Made by a program: the position numbers and the translations under genes. Below the pieces are notes generated by a model that saw only the letters and a list, made by a program, of their open reading frames with translations, was not told the origin of the DNA and searched no databases. Shown here in pieces: positions 41,670 through 50,349 of a stretch of 64,000 nt of DNA. Numbering within the stretch: position 1 is the stretch's first letter; each line of letters opens with the position of its first letter. The stretch comes from Muricauda sp. SCSIO 64092 (GTDB lineage: Bacteria; Bacteroidota; Bacteroidia; Flavobacteriales; Flavobacteriaceae): assembly GCF_023016285.1 (NCBI RefSeq), contig NZ_CP095413.1, forward strand, positions 4,481,001 through 4,545,000. The letters run 5' to 3'.

Positions 41670-44183
41670 TTATTCTGGAATTTGAATTTTATCCCCTAAA
41701 AACAAGGCGTTCAAAAACAATCTATTGGTGCCGTACCACGACCCTCGGAAATTGGGATTGTCCGCAAACAGGATTACCCTTCCCTCTTCCAATTTACTCA
41801 CCACTAAGGAAGCGGAATGGTTAAGAAATTCCTCGGTGTTCTTTTTGGTGATAAATCCATCAATATGGGCGTCCTTGGCGTATTTAGCTACTGTGGAATA
41901 GTCGTTTTGACTTGGTTTTAACCAAACGGAATTGTTTTTGTATATCGGGATTTGGGTATCCCGATAGCCAAAGGCCAGGGGATGCGTCACATCCAGATCC
42001 ACCTTTAAAATAATACCACCTACTTCTTCTTTACCTATATTTTCCCTGGCATCCACATAAGGCTTTCGCTCCACGGCCTTTGTGGAATCCTTGGCCACTT
42101 CCACCAGTTTTTCCTTCACCAATTTTTTGTCCACAACCCATTTGGAGGCTCGACCAATGGTAATCAGGGTATTTCCCTTTTTTACCCAGGCTTCAATGAT
42201 CCCTTGTTGTTTTTTGGTTAGGGTATATCCACCGGAAACCATGACCAGGGTATTGTACTTATCAAAATCTACCCTATTGAAATTTCGCAAAGGTATTTTG
42301 GTAATCGGCATATGTACACGGGTGTCCAGAAGGTGCCAAACCTCGCCAGCTTCATAGGAACGCACCCCCGTACCGATAAGCATGGCAGCTTTGGGCTTGG
42401 TAATGGGACTTACACTACGGCTTCCCAAATCAATTCCTTTGGCATTATAGCCCGTTTTTACCGAAAACATGGGCACATCATATTTCTTTTGGGCTTTTTG
42501 GATCAATTCAAAGATTTCATCGGAGCTCTTTTTTTGAAGTGATACCGGAACCACCAAGGCCCCGTAATTAAACGCCTTATCTCCAACCGTGGTTTTGGCC
42601 GTAAACGGTTTAAAGGAACTTGAAACCGTAATTCCGTTGGTCTGAAGATAATGTAACACTGCCGTTGCATTGTAATCATCATAATCGATGATATAGGCAT
42701 AATCCGTTTTTTGGACCGGAACCACCGAAACCAGTTCTTCCGTGGAAGTAACTTTTTCGCCTAGGTTCAAGCTTGTGACCGGCCTGTATTTCATATTGTA
42801 GAAATTGGCCACAGACCAGGCTGAAGCATCATAATACACACTATCCCGATATTTGTCGTAGGTTTCAAAAAAGCTTTGTACCATTCGATATTGGGGTTGA
42901 TTGGTCGGTACCACATAGGAGCCATTGGCCTTATAAACATCCACTTTGTGCAATAAAAGCTTGTCAATAAAGGCCTTCACCCGATTTTTATCATAGTCAT
43001 CTTTGAAGGAATACCCCTTGATTCGACTTTTGGAGGCATTGCCCAATGCGCTCTTAAAAAAGTCTTGCTGATATTTTCTTAGGTAAGCCTTATTTTCAAC
43101 AGCCGCCCTTACGGTGGCAATACTGGTGACATACTGATTTCTGATCGTGAAAGGAAAGGTAATTTCCCCAAAAGCTGTTTTTTGGACATGTCCCCTGGAA
43201 CTTGCCTGTTCAAACAATAGGGCAAGTGCACCTTGGAGATCGGGGTAGGAGGAGCCATAACCAGGATACGTACCGTCAAACACTTCTTTGGTGAAATAGA
43301 AAGAGCCTATGCTGTCCAATGCTTGGGCAAAGTAATCTCCGAAAAGATTGTTCAAATCCACATAGTTTTCCCTGGGCATGATGGGATTCAATGATGCATT
43401 GTCTTTCATCGGCTCAAAGAAATAGGAACTTTGGGTTCCCATTTCATGAAAATCGGTCACTACATTGGGGTACCATTCATGGTACCAGGTCAATTTCCCA
43501 CGGCTTTCCGGATGTATTCCAAGAAGCCAGTCCCTGTTTAAATCAAACCAATAATGATTGGTACGTCCGCCTGGCCAGTATTCGTTGTGTTCCGCATCCT
43601 GAGGGTCGGAAACCTCGGGATTGCCTTGATACATATTGGCCCATTGGGTGTGACGGTCCCTGCCATCCGGATTAATGGTAGGATCGATCATTATCACGGC
43701 GTTACGAATATAATTTAGGATTTCCGGATTATTGGAAGCAGCGAAGGTATAGGCCGATAATAGTGCCGCTTCCGAAGTAGAAGGTTCGTTTCCGTGCACA
43801 TTATAGCCCAGGTTAATGAAAATGGGCACGGCATCGTAGTTTGAAACGGACCCTGAAGGGTCCACAAATGCTAAATGATCTTGTTTGATGTTGTCCAGAT
43901 TCTGAAGATTTTCTGGGGAAGAGATGGTCAAGATGACCAGTTTTCTACCTTCATGGGTCTTACCATATTCATAGATGGAAGCCCTGTCGGAAACCGCTGC
44001 CAATTTGGTGAAATAGGCTACGATAAGGTCATGTCTGGTGTGATGCTCCCCGATGTCATATCCCAGGAATTCGGAAGGTGATGGGATGGCCTCGTTGAAC
44101 GGATGGAATTTTTTGTAAAAATAATCTTGTGCGCAAAGGCCGGTGCTTAGGAACAGCACCATAAAAACGATGTTTTTGAACAT
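41670..44183 (-). CDS. M14 family zinc carboxypeptidase, secreted, with C-terminal domain
   Basis: From the ATG at 44183 the product is 837 residues with a signal peptide ending GLCAQ. The M14 catalytic domain spans about 35-370, with zinc ligands His130 and Glu133 in NVHGNE and an asparagine/arginine segment TINPDGRDRHTQW. A further region of about 350 residues resembles the glutamine-amidotransferase-like fold often fused to these peptidases. An upstream in-frame start at 44228 would place 15 residues before the signal and was rejected. It lies 7 bases upstream of the amidohydrolase, so the two are co-transcribed. It is paralogous to the partial gene at 1-387. Confidence 0.92.
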   Translation of the reverse strand: MFKNIVFMVLFLSTGLCAQDYFYKKFHPFNEAIPSPSEFLGYDIGEHHTRHDLIVAYFTKLAAVSDRASIYEYGKTHEGRKLVILTISSPENLQNLDNIKQDHLAFVDPSGSVSNYDAVPIFINLGYNVHGNEPSTSEAALLSAYTFAASNNPEILNYIRNAVIMIDPTINPDGRDRHTQWANMYQGNPEVSDPQDAEHNEYWPGGRTNHYWFDLNRDWLLGIHPESRGKLTWYHEWYPNVVTDFHEMGTQSSYFFEPMKDNASLNPIMPRENYVDLNNLFGDYFAQALDSIGSFYFTKEVFDGTYPGYGSSYPDLQGALALLFEQASSRGHVQKTAFGEITFPFTIRNQYVTSIATVRAAVENKAYLRKYQQDFFKSALGNASKSRIKGYSFKDDYDKNRVKAFIDKLLLHKVDVYKANGSYVVPTNQPQYRMVQSFFETYDKYRDSVYYDASAWSVANFYNMKYRPVTSLNLGEKVTSTEELVSVVPVQKTDYAYIIDYDDYNATAVLHYLQTNGITVSSSFKPFTAKTTVGDKAFNYGALVVPVSLQKKSSDEIFELIQKAQKKYDVPMFSVKTGYNAKGIDLGSRSVSPITKPKAAMLIGTGVRSYEAGEVWHLLDTRVHMPITKIPLRNFNRVDFDKYNTLVMVSGGYTLTKKQQGIIEAWVKKGNTLITIGRASKWVVDKKLVKEKLVEVAKDSTKAVERKPYVDARENIGKEEVGGIILKVDLDVTHPLAFGYRDTQIPIYKNNSVWLKPSQNDYSTVAKYAKDAHIDGFITKKNTEEFLNHSASLVVSKLEEGRVILFADNPNFRGSWYGTNRLFLNALFLGDKIQIPE

Positions 44184-44228
44184 AGGAAGTGTGATTGAGT
44201 TAGTCCCTTTAAAGATAGGGGAAACCAA

Positions 44229-45104
44229 CTAATCCACCGAATTGAATTCCTCTACCACTTCCTCAAAATTGATTTGATAGTAAGTGCCTTTGGTTTCATT
44301 GTCCCTTACGATGCTGCCCTTGAGTTGTCTGGCAAGGTTATGAATGAGTTTCAAACCCAGGGATTTTGTGGTTTTTGGATTTACATCATCTGGGAAACCG
44401 ATCCCATTGTCCCCCAAATACATTTCAAAGCTGTTTGTCCCCTTTTTTGAGAGATGAATTTTTATTTCACCTTCCGTATTATTGGGAATCCCGTATTTAA
44501 GGGCATTTGTGATGGTTTCGTTGATGATCAATCCCAAAGGGATGACCGTATCTATACTTAAGCGGTAATCGCCAATATCAAAGTCGGTCGTCACTTTGTT
44601 TTCATTGCCTTTGACGGAACGGACCAGGTATTCGCAAAGTTCCTCCACATAGGGCTTTAGTTCAATTTTTGAGGTGTAATCGTCCCTTTTGTACAACATT
44701 TCATGGACCATGGACATGGAAACGACCCGATGTTGGCTACTTTTAATGATGCCCTCAATCTTTGGGTCCGCTACCGCCCTGGATTGCAGGCTCAATAGAC
44801 TGGATACCGTCTGTAAGTTGTTTTTTACGCGATGGTGTACTTCCTTTAAAAGGGTTTCCTTTTCCCTGAGTTTTGCCTCCAAACCTGAATGGGTCTGTCG
44901 GTATCCACTGTTTTTTCTGATATGTAACCCATTGCCAAGGAACAAAATGGCCATAAGCAATAGGACCAACAATACAAGGATATGGAGCTCCTTTGTCCAA
45001 CAATAGGCCAATAGGGCAAAAGAGATGGCCGAAGCAAAATAGTTCAGTATCTCAATAAATTGGTTCTTTTTTGACGCTTTCCTGTCGGTGGATCGGTCTC
45101 TCAT
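44229..45104 (-). CDS. Orphan sensor histidine kinase (HisKA_2/HWE-like)
   Basis: The 291-residue protein has two adjacent membrane helices (about 22-60) and no periplasmic sensor domain. The phospho-acceptor helix is LLKEVHHRVKNNLQTVSSLL (His90/His91). The ATPase domain follows, with the N box ETITNALKYG and the G boxes LGDNGIGFPDD and KSLGLKLIHNL. No response regulator is adjacent. The M14 peptidase gene starts 45 bases after its stop on the same strand, so read-through co-expression is possible. Confidence 0.92.
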   Translation of the reverse strand: MRDRSTDRKASKKNQFIEILNYFASAISFALLAYCWTKELHILVLLVLLLMAILFLGNGLHIRKNSGYRQTHSGLEAKLREKETLLKEVHHRVKNNLQTVSSLLSLQSRAVADPKIEGIIKSSQHRVVSMSMVHEMLYKRDDYTSKIELKPYVEELCEYLVRSVKGNENKVTTDFDIGDYRLSIDTVIPLGLIINETITNALKYGIPNNTEGEIKIHLSKKGTNSFEMYLGDNGIGFPDDVNPKTTKSLGLKLIHNLARQLKGSIVRDNETKGTYYQINFEEVVEEFNSVD

Positions 45105-45207
45105 GGATTAGCGGTTAGCAACTAATTCACAGGATAAGGGAGTACCCTTAAACTTTAAATCTTAGGGGTGTTCAGGGCGTAAATCTAACCATGTTTTATA
45201 ACATAAT

Positions 45208-45236
45208 CAAAAAAGGCAACCGAATTCTGGTTGCCC
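45208..45236 (-). terminator. Rho-independent terminator of secA
   Basis: GGCAACC (45215-45221) and GGTTGCC (45229-45235) form a 7-bp stem with a 7-base loop. On the minus strand the stem is followed by seven T. It lies about 30 bases past the secA stop. Confidence 0.92.
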
Positions 45237-45265
45237 TCATTGGGATATGACTTTTTTGAACGGGA

Positions 45266-48200
45266 TTATTCCTCTATCAGCACCCATTCGCCTTTATTGA
45301 TCAAAGGCTCTGCTTGTTTGAACTTTACCGTTTTGCTTTCACCGGACATTACATGCTTGATGGTGACACGTTCATTTCGCCCAATTTTTGGACGTTCGCG
45401 GACAATGGTTTCCGTTTTTTGGGGACGTTGGCCCTGCGTTTGTCCGGCAGCCCTGTTTTGGGCAGCAAGTTCATCGCTGTTTGGAATCTCTTCCTTGGTA
45501 GTGCGTAGTTTTTCCTTAGGTCTGCGTACCGTTCTGGCCTCCCGGATTTGATTGGTATTCCCAGCGGGCAACTCCCCTTTGAACAAGAAGGAAATTACTT
45601 CCTTGTTTACCTTGTCGATCATACTTTTGAAGAGCTCAAAGGCCTCGAACTTATAAATCAATAGGGGGTCTTTTTGCTCATGGACCGCGAGCTGTACGGA
45701 CTGTTTCAGTTCGTCCATTTTTCGTAGGTGCGTTTTCCAGGAATCATCTATGATGGCAAGGGTGATGTTCTTTTCAAAATCGTTTACCAATTGTTTCCCA
45801 TTACTTTCGTAGGCATCTTTAAGATTGGTGACCACATTTAAGGTCTTTACCCCATCAGTAAAGGGAACGACAATGCGTTCAAATTTGTCCGACTGGTTTT
45901 CATAGACATTTTTGATCACGGGAAAAGCAGTTTCGGCACTGCGCTCTACCTTGGTCTGGTAGTGTTCGTACGCCACTTTATAAACTTTTCCTGCGATATC
46001 CTGAAAGCCCAGGCTCTTGAACTGTTCTTCGGTTATGGGCGAGGTAACGGAGAAGTACTTGATGAGTTCAAACTCAAAATTTTTGAAATCATCGGCCATT
46101 TTATTGGTTTCCGAAATCACTTCACAAGTATCATAGACCATATTGGCGATGTCCACCTTTAAGCGTTCGCCTTGAATGGCATGTCTTCTTCGTTTATAGA
46201 CTACCTCACGTTGTGCATTCATCACATCGTCATACTCCAATAATCTTTTACGGATACCAAAGTTGTTTTCCTCCACTTTTTTCTGGGCACGCTCAATGGA
46301 TTTTGTCATCATGGAATGCTGGATGACCTCTCCTTCTTCCAATCCCATACGGTCCATCATTTTTGCTACCCGTTCCGAACCAAATAGGCGCATGAGATTA
46401 TCCTCCAACGAAACATAGAATTGGGAACTTCCTGGATCTCCTTGTCGACCGGAACGTCCGCGCAGCTGTCTGTCCACCCTTCGGGAATCATGACGCTCCG
46501 TACCTACTATGGCCAGTCCTCCTGCGTTTTTTACGTCCTGTGTCAGTTTAATATCGGTACCCCTACCGGCCATATTGGTGGCAATGGTGACCACTCCGGG
46601 GTTTCCAGCCTCTGCAACAATGTCCGCTTCCTTTTTGTGCAGTTTGGCATTCAGTACGTTGTGGGGAATCTTACGAACGCTCAATAACTTGGAAAGCAAT
46701 TCCGATATTTCTACGGAAGTGGTACCAATGAGTACGGGACGACCGGCTTTTGAGAGTTGGGTCACCTCTTCTATGATGGCATTGTATTTTTCGCGCTTGG
46801 TTTTGTAGATCAAGTCATTGCGGTCATCCCGGGCAATAGGTCTGTTGGTTGGGATTTCCATGACATCCAACTTATAGATTTCCCAAAATTCGCCAGCCTC
46901 GGTAACGGCAGTTCCCGTCATACCTGCCAACTTATTGTACATTCTAAAATAGTTCTGGAGTGTAATGGTGGCAAAAGTCTGCGTCAGCGCTTCGATTTTC
47001 ACATTTTCCTTGGCCTCTATGGCTTGGTGCAGGCCATCCGAATAACGCCGCCCATCCATAATACGACCGGTCTGCTCATCCACGATCATTACCTTGTTGT
47101 CTATAACAACATACTCAACATCCTTTTCAAAAAGGGTATACGCCTTTAACAGTTGGCTCATGGTATGGATCCGTTCACTTTTTATGGCGAACTCCTTGAA
47201 CAGCTCTTCTTTTAACTCCGCTTCCTTTTCAATTTCAAGGCCTTGATTTTCTATTTGGGCTATTTCCCCTCCAATATCCGGCATTACAAAGAAATCCTTG
47301 TCCTGTTCCCCGGAGATGTAATCCACCCCCTTATCGGTCAATTCAATCTGATTGTTCTTCTCATCTATGGTGAACAATAGGTCCTCATCCACTTTGGGCA
47401 TTTCCCTATTGTTGTCCTGCATGTAGAAATTTTCCGTTTTTTGAAGCAATTGTTTTACGCCTTCCTCGCTTAAAAACTTAATGAGGGCCTTGTTTTTGGG
47501 CAATCCCCTATATACCCGTAGCAATAGGAACCCACCTTCCTTGGAATCTCCCTCCTTGATCAATTTTTTGGCTTCGGCCAAAACCCCGGTCAGGTGCTGG
47601 CGTTGTTTTTGGACGATATCCGAAACCTTTGGTCGCAATTCATTGAACTCATGACGATCTCCTTCCGGAACAGGTCCGGAAATGATCAATGGGGTCCTTG
47701 CATCATCGATCAATACGGAATCCACTTCGTCCACAATGGCATAATGGTGTGGACGTTGTACCAAATCCTTTGGTGTGTGGGCCATATTATCCCTGAGGTA
47801 ATCAAAACCAAATTCGTTATTGGTGCCATAGGTGATATCCGCATTATAAGCGGCCCTACGGCCATCGGAATTGGGCTGGTGCTTATCAATACAATCCACG
47901 GATAGTCCATGAAATTCAAAGATTGGCCCCATCCAGGTACTATCACGTTTTGCCAGATAATCGTTCACGGTAACCAAATGGGCCCCTTTTCCGGAAAGTG
48001 CATTTAAGTAGAGTGGGAGGGTGGCCACCAAGGTTTTTCCTTCCCCGGTCTGCATCTCGGCAATTTTACCCTGATGCAGTGCAATACCGCCAATAAGCTG
48101 TACATCATAATGGACCATATCCCAGGTTACTTCTTTTCCTGCGGCGTCCCAAGAGTTTTTCCAAACGGCATCATCACCTTCAAGACTAACATAATCCGCC

Positions 48201-48628
48201 CTGCCGGAAAGTGAGCGGTCAAATTCCGTGGCCGTGACCTTTAGGGTGTCATTGGTGGCAAAGCGCTTTGTGGTTTCCTTGACCACCGCAAAAGCCTCGG
48301 GTAAAATTTCATTTAACGTATCTTCCGAAACTTTGTAGGCCTCTTCATTTAGTTTGTCTATTTCGGAATAGATCTCCTCATTGCGATCGATATCCGTTGA
48401 GGCTTCCACCTCTTTTTTCAAGGCTTCGATTTTTTCATCGATAGAAGCGCATTTTTCCTTTATCTTGGATTTAAATTCATTGGTCTTTTGTCGAAGTTCA
48501 TCATGCGAAAGCTGTTCCATTTCGGATTCAAAAGACTTTATCTGCTTTACCAAAGGTTGTAGCGCCTTGACATCTTTTTCGGATTTATCACCTACAAAGA
48601 CCTTTAGTATGGAATTTACAATGCTCAT
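45266..48628 (-). CDS. secA: Preprotein translocase motor SecA
   Basis: The 1120-residue ATPase pushes unfolded preproteins through Sec[22 protein letters not shown] is Walker A and [20 protein letters not shown] is the DEAD box. [12 protein letters not shown] and [20 protein letters not shown] are NBD2 motifs, and a preprotein cross-linking insert and helical scaffold follow. The length (longer than the 901 of E. coli) and the extra region about 330-480 are usual for Bacteroidota. The C-terminus ([19 protein letters not shown]) lacks the Cys-rich zinc motif that binds SecB in proteobacteria. Confidence 0.98.
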   Translation of the reverse strand: MSIVNSILKVFVGDKSEKDVKALQPLVKQIKSFESEMEQLSHDELRQKTNEFKSKIKEKCASIDEKIEALKKEVEASTDIDRNEEIYSEIDKLNEEAYKVSEDTLNEILPEAFAVVKETTKRFATNDTLKVTATEFDRSLSGRADYVSLEGDDAVWKNSWDAAGKEVTWDMVHYDVQLIGGIALHQGKIAEMQTGEGKTLVATLPLYLNALSGKGAHLVTVNDYLAKRDSTWMGPIFEFHGLSVDCIDKHQPNSDGRRAAYNADITYGTNNEFGFDYLRDNMAHTPKDLVQRPHHYAIVDEVDSVLIDDARTPLIISGPVPEGDRHEFNELRPKVSDIVQKQRQHLTGVLAEAKKLIKEGDSKEGGFLLLRVYRGLPKNKALIKFLSEEGVKQLLQKTENFYMQDNNREMPKVDEDLLFTIDEKNNQIELTDKGVDYISGEQDKDFFVMPDIGGEIAQIENQGLEIEKEAELKEELFKEFAIKSERIHTMSQLLKAYTLFEKDVEYVVIDNKVMIVDEQTGRIMDGRRYSDGLHQAIEAKENVKIEALTQTFATITLQNYFRMYNKLAGMTGTAVTEAGEFWEIYKLDVMEIPTNRPIARDDRNDLIYKTKREKYNAIIEEVTQLSKAGRPVLIGTTSVEISELLSKLLSVRKIPHNVLNAKLHKKEADIVAEAGNPGVVTIATNMAGRGTDIKLTQDVKNAGGLAIVGTERHDSRRVDRQLRGRSGRQGDPGSSQFYVSLEDNLMRLFGSERVAKMMDRMGLEEGEVIQHSMMTKSIERAQKKVEENNFGIRKRLLEYDDVMNAQREVVYKRRRHAIQGERLKVDIANMVYDTCEVISETNKMADDFKNFEFELIKYFSVTSPITEEQFKSLGFQDIAGKVYKVAYEHYQTKVERSAETAFPVIKNVYENQSDKFERIVVPFTDGVKTLNVVTNLKDAYESNGKQLVNDFEKNITLAIIDDSWKTHLRKMDELKQSVQLAVHEQKDPLLIYKFEAFELFKSMIDKVNKEVISFLFKGELPAGNTNQIREARTVRRPKEKLRTTKEEIPNSDELAAQNRAAGQTQGQRPQKTETIVRERPKIGRNERVTIKHVMSGESKTVKFKQAEPLINKGEWVLIEE

Positions 48629-48712
48629 GGATATGGTTTCCTTTGTATTGTCAAAAGCCGTTCCAGAGTGAAAACGACCGATTACTTAACGGTTAGACTG
48701 CCAAAATTACAC

Positions 48713-48736
48713 AAAAAAAGCCTCAATAAAGAGGCT
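48713..48736 (-). terminator. Terminator after the DUF2795 gene
   Basis: AGCCTC (48719-48724) pairs with GAGGCT (48731-48736) around a 6-base loop, and on the minus strand the stem runs into seven T (A run 48713-48719). It lies between the DUF2795 gene and secA, so secA has its own promoter. Confidence 0.85.
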
Positions 48737-48764
48737 CGGGCTATAGTGTTTTTAGGTATTTTAT

Positions 48765-48989
48765 TTAATATTCATCCTCATTCCAGAGGTAGTCTTCCTC
48801 TGTGGGATAGTCTGGCCAAATCTCTTCAATGGATTCATAGATTTCCCCTCCTTCCTCTTCCATGGATTGCAAATTTTCCACAACTTCCAGTGGTGCTCCG
48901 GTCCGGATAGCGTAATCTATCAATTCGTCTTTGGTGGCTGGCCATGGTGCGTCGCTCAAATAAGAGGCTAATTCTAATGTCCAGTACAT
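48765..48989 (-). CDS. DUF2795 family protein
   Basis: The 74-residue acidic protein starts MYWTLELASYLSDAPWPATK, continues ELIDYAIRTGAPLEVVENL, and ends in an acidic, tyrosine-rich tail (EEIWPDYPTEEDYLWNEDEY). This is the DUF2795 helical pattern common in Flavobacteriia; the function is unknown. It is monocistronic, with its own promoter and terminator. Confidence 0.85.
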   Translation of the reverse strand: MYWTLELASYLSDAPWPATKDELIDYAIRTGAPLEVVENLQSMEEEGGEIYESIEEIWPDYPTEEDYLWNEDEY

Positions 48990-49016
48990 AGCAATGGTTT
49001 GATTTTAAAATTTTTG

Positions 49017-49046
49017 CAAAAATAGTTTTTCAACTGAATCTTCCAA
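49017..49046 (-). promoter_or_regulatory. Bacteroidota-type promoter of the DUF2795 gene
   Basis: On the minus strand TTG (49046-49044), 19 bases, then TATTTTTG (49024-49017), a full match to TTG-N17-23-TAnnTTTG. The start codon is 28 bases beyond the -7 box. Confidence 0.8.
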
Positions 49047-49105
49047 GTAAAAACTTGCTTATTTCAGATTTATTTTAAAATAGTTTAAAAGTAAGGGCAA
49101 AAAAA

Positions 49106-49663
49106 TCAGTCCAATTTCTCTGGAATCCATTTTACCTCCTTGGCTTTTAAATCGTTTGACAATTTTCGTGCCAGGACAAACAAATAATCGGAAAGGCGGT
49201 TTATGTAGGACAACACCGTGTCCGGAAGGGGTTCTTCTTCATGGAGGTAGGATATCATTCGTTCGGCCCGTCTACAAATTGTTCTGGCCACATGACAGTA
49301 TGACACGGTCGTATGTCCCCCGGGGAGGATAAAATGGGTCATTGGGGGCAAAGCACGGTTCATGGCATCGATCTCTTGCTCCAAAAAAGTACTGTCCGTC
49401 TCTTGCACCCTGGGAATTTTGAGTCTATTGTCCTTGGTAGGCTCGGTAGCCAATATGGCCCCAAGGGTAAACAGTTTTTCCTGTATTTGGGTCAAGGTGT
49501 TTTGGTAATGCGGATCGATTTCCTGGTCGCGCAACAGACCGATCCAGGAATTGAGTTCATCCAAAGTACCATAACTTTCAATCCGGATATGGTGTTTTGC
49601 CACCCGCTTGCCCGTGAACAATGCCGTAGTTCCCTTATCGCCGGTTTTGGTGTATATCTTCAT
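49106..49663 (-). CDS. Cob(I)yrinic acid a,c-diamide adenosyltransferase, PduO type
   Basis: The 185-residue protein has the PduO-type N-terminus MKIYTKTGDKGTTALFTGKR (ATP-binding loop) and ESYGTLDELNSWIGLLRD. RTICRRAERMISYL near 128-141 and INRLSDYLFVLARKLS near 153-168 form the trimeric active-site helices. It makes adenosylcobalamin, probably for methylmalonyl-CoA mutase, whose chaperone MeaB is encoded at 33108. Its ATG overlaps the stop of a membrane miniprotein gene as ATGA. Confidence 0.95.
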   Translation of the reverse strand: MKIYTKTGDKGTTALFTGKRVAKHHIRIESYGTLDELNSWIGLLRDQEIDPHYQNTLTQIQEKLFTLGAILATEPTKDNRLKIPRVQETDSTFLEQEIDAMNRALPPMTHFILPGGHTTVSYCHVARTICRRAERMISYLHEEEPLPDTVLSYINRLSDYLFVLARKLSNDLKAKEVKWIPEKLD

Positions 49664-49794
49664 TTTTCGTGCCTTCTTTTTCCTTCCATAAACTTTCTGG
49701 ACTTCCGTTTCCTGGTATTCCTTTTGTTGTAGAACAAAACCACGAAATAGACCAGGGCCAGCCCTCCTAGGATAATATAGATGGTGTTATCCAT
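49660..49794 (-). CDS. 44-residue single-pass membrane protein coupled to the adenosyltransferase
   Basis: The frame runs from the ATG at 49794 to a TGA that overlaps the adenosyltransferase start as ATGA. The product has one membrane helix (about 4-22, TIYIILGGLALVYFVVLFY) followed by a very basic tail (KRNTRKRKSRKFMEGKRRHEK). The exact stop-start overlap and clean membrane-plus-basic-tail layout argue that it is translated. It is below usual length cut-offs, and no family is recognised. Confidence 0.7.
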   Translation of the reverse strand: MDNTIYIILGGLALVYFVVLFYNKRNTRKRKSRKFMEGKRRHEK

Positions 49795-49824
49795 GATTTT
49801 TGAATATTTCCTAAAATTACTTCT

Positions 49825-50331
49825 TTACAAACGAATGGTAAAATGCTCTTTTGCTTGTTCCTTTCGAAAAAATAGAAACCCTACCCAATAACAATCGATG
49901 CTAACCGTAATCTGGGAATGGGCAATGGCCTTTTTCCATTCCAATTGGTTTTTTGGTAGGGCATTTACCAGAACCATACTGTCATTATATAGCCCTTTTT
50001 GTTGCATTATACGGATCAATGTTTGGTAATTGAAGTGCTTGAAGACCATGATATCGAAGGGGGGATTTTCATAATTCAGTTTTGGGAATGCCTGTTTCAG
50101 TTGACTTTCCAGGGTATTATCATCCGCCACATGAATGTTTTTGCTTCCAAAAAAGGGAATACTCTTAAAAAGGATATCCTCCATCCTGTTTCTGGATAGC
50201 CTGGGTTTTTTATAGAGGCATTCCGTTACATAGCGGAATACAAAGGGCGAGTGGATACCGTGTTGATTGGTGGATTTGAGTAAAAACCCCAGGTAGGTAA
50301 AAACGGTCGAAAATCGTTGTGCACTTTTCAT
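49825..50331 (-). CDS. Shortened relative of a flavobacterial class I methyltransferase
   Basis: The 168-residue protein has both ends of a common Bacteroidota SAM-methyltransferase group (usually roughly 240 residues). The N-terminal HGIHSPFVFRYVTECLY matches that group, as does the C-terminal end (FDIMVFKHFNYQTL, then ITVSIDCYWVGFLFFRKEQ and AKEHFTIRL). The middle that should carry the glycine-rich SAM loop is missing, and the usual IHWS segment is replaced. The frame is uninterrupted. It may be a non-catalytic remnant or a protein with a new role. Confidence 0.65.
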   Translation of the reverse strand: MKSAQRFSTVFTYLGFLLKSTNQHGIHSPFVFRYVTECLYKKPRLSRNRMEDILFKSIPFFGSKNIHVADDNTLESQLKQAFPKLNYENPPFDIMVFKHFNYQTLIRIMQQKGLYNDSMVLVNALPKNQLEWKKAIAHSQITVSIDCYWVGFLFFRKEQAKEHFTIRL

Positions 50332-50349
50332 AAAGCGATAAAACCGGGG

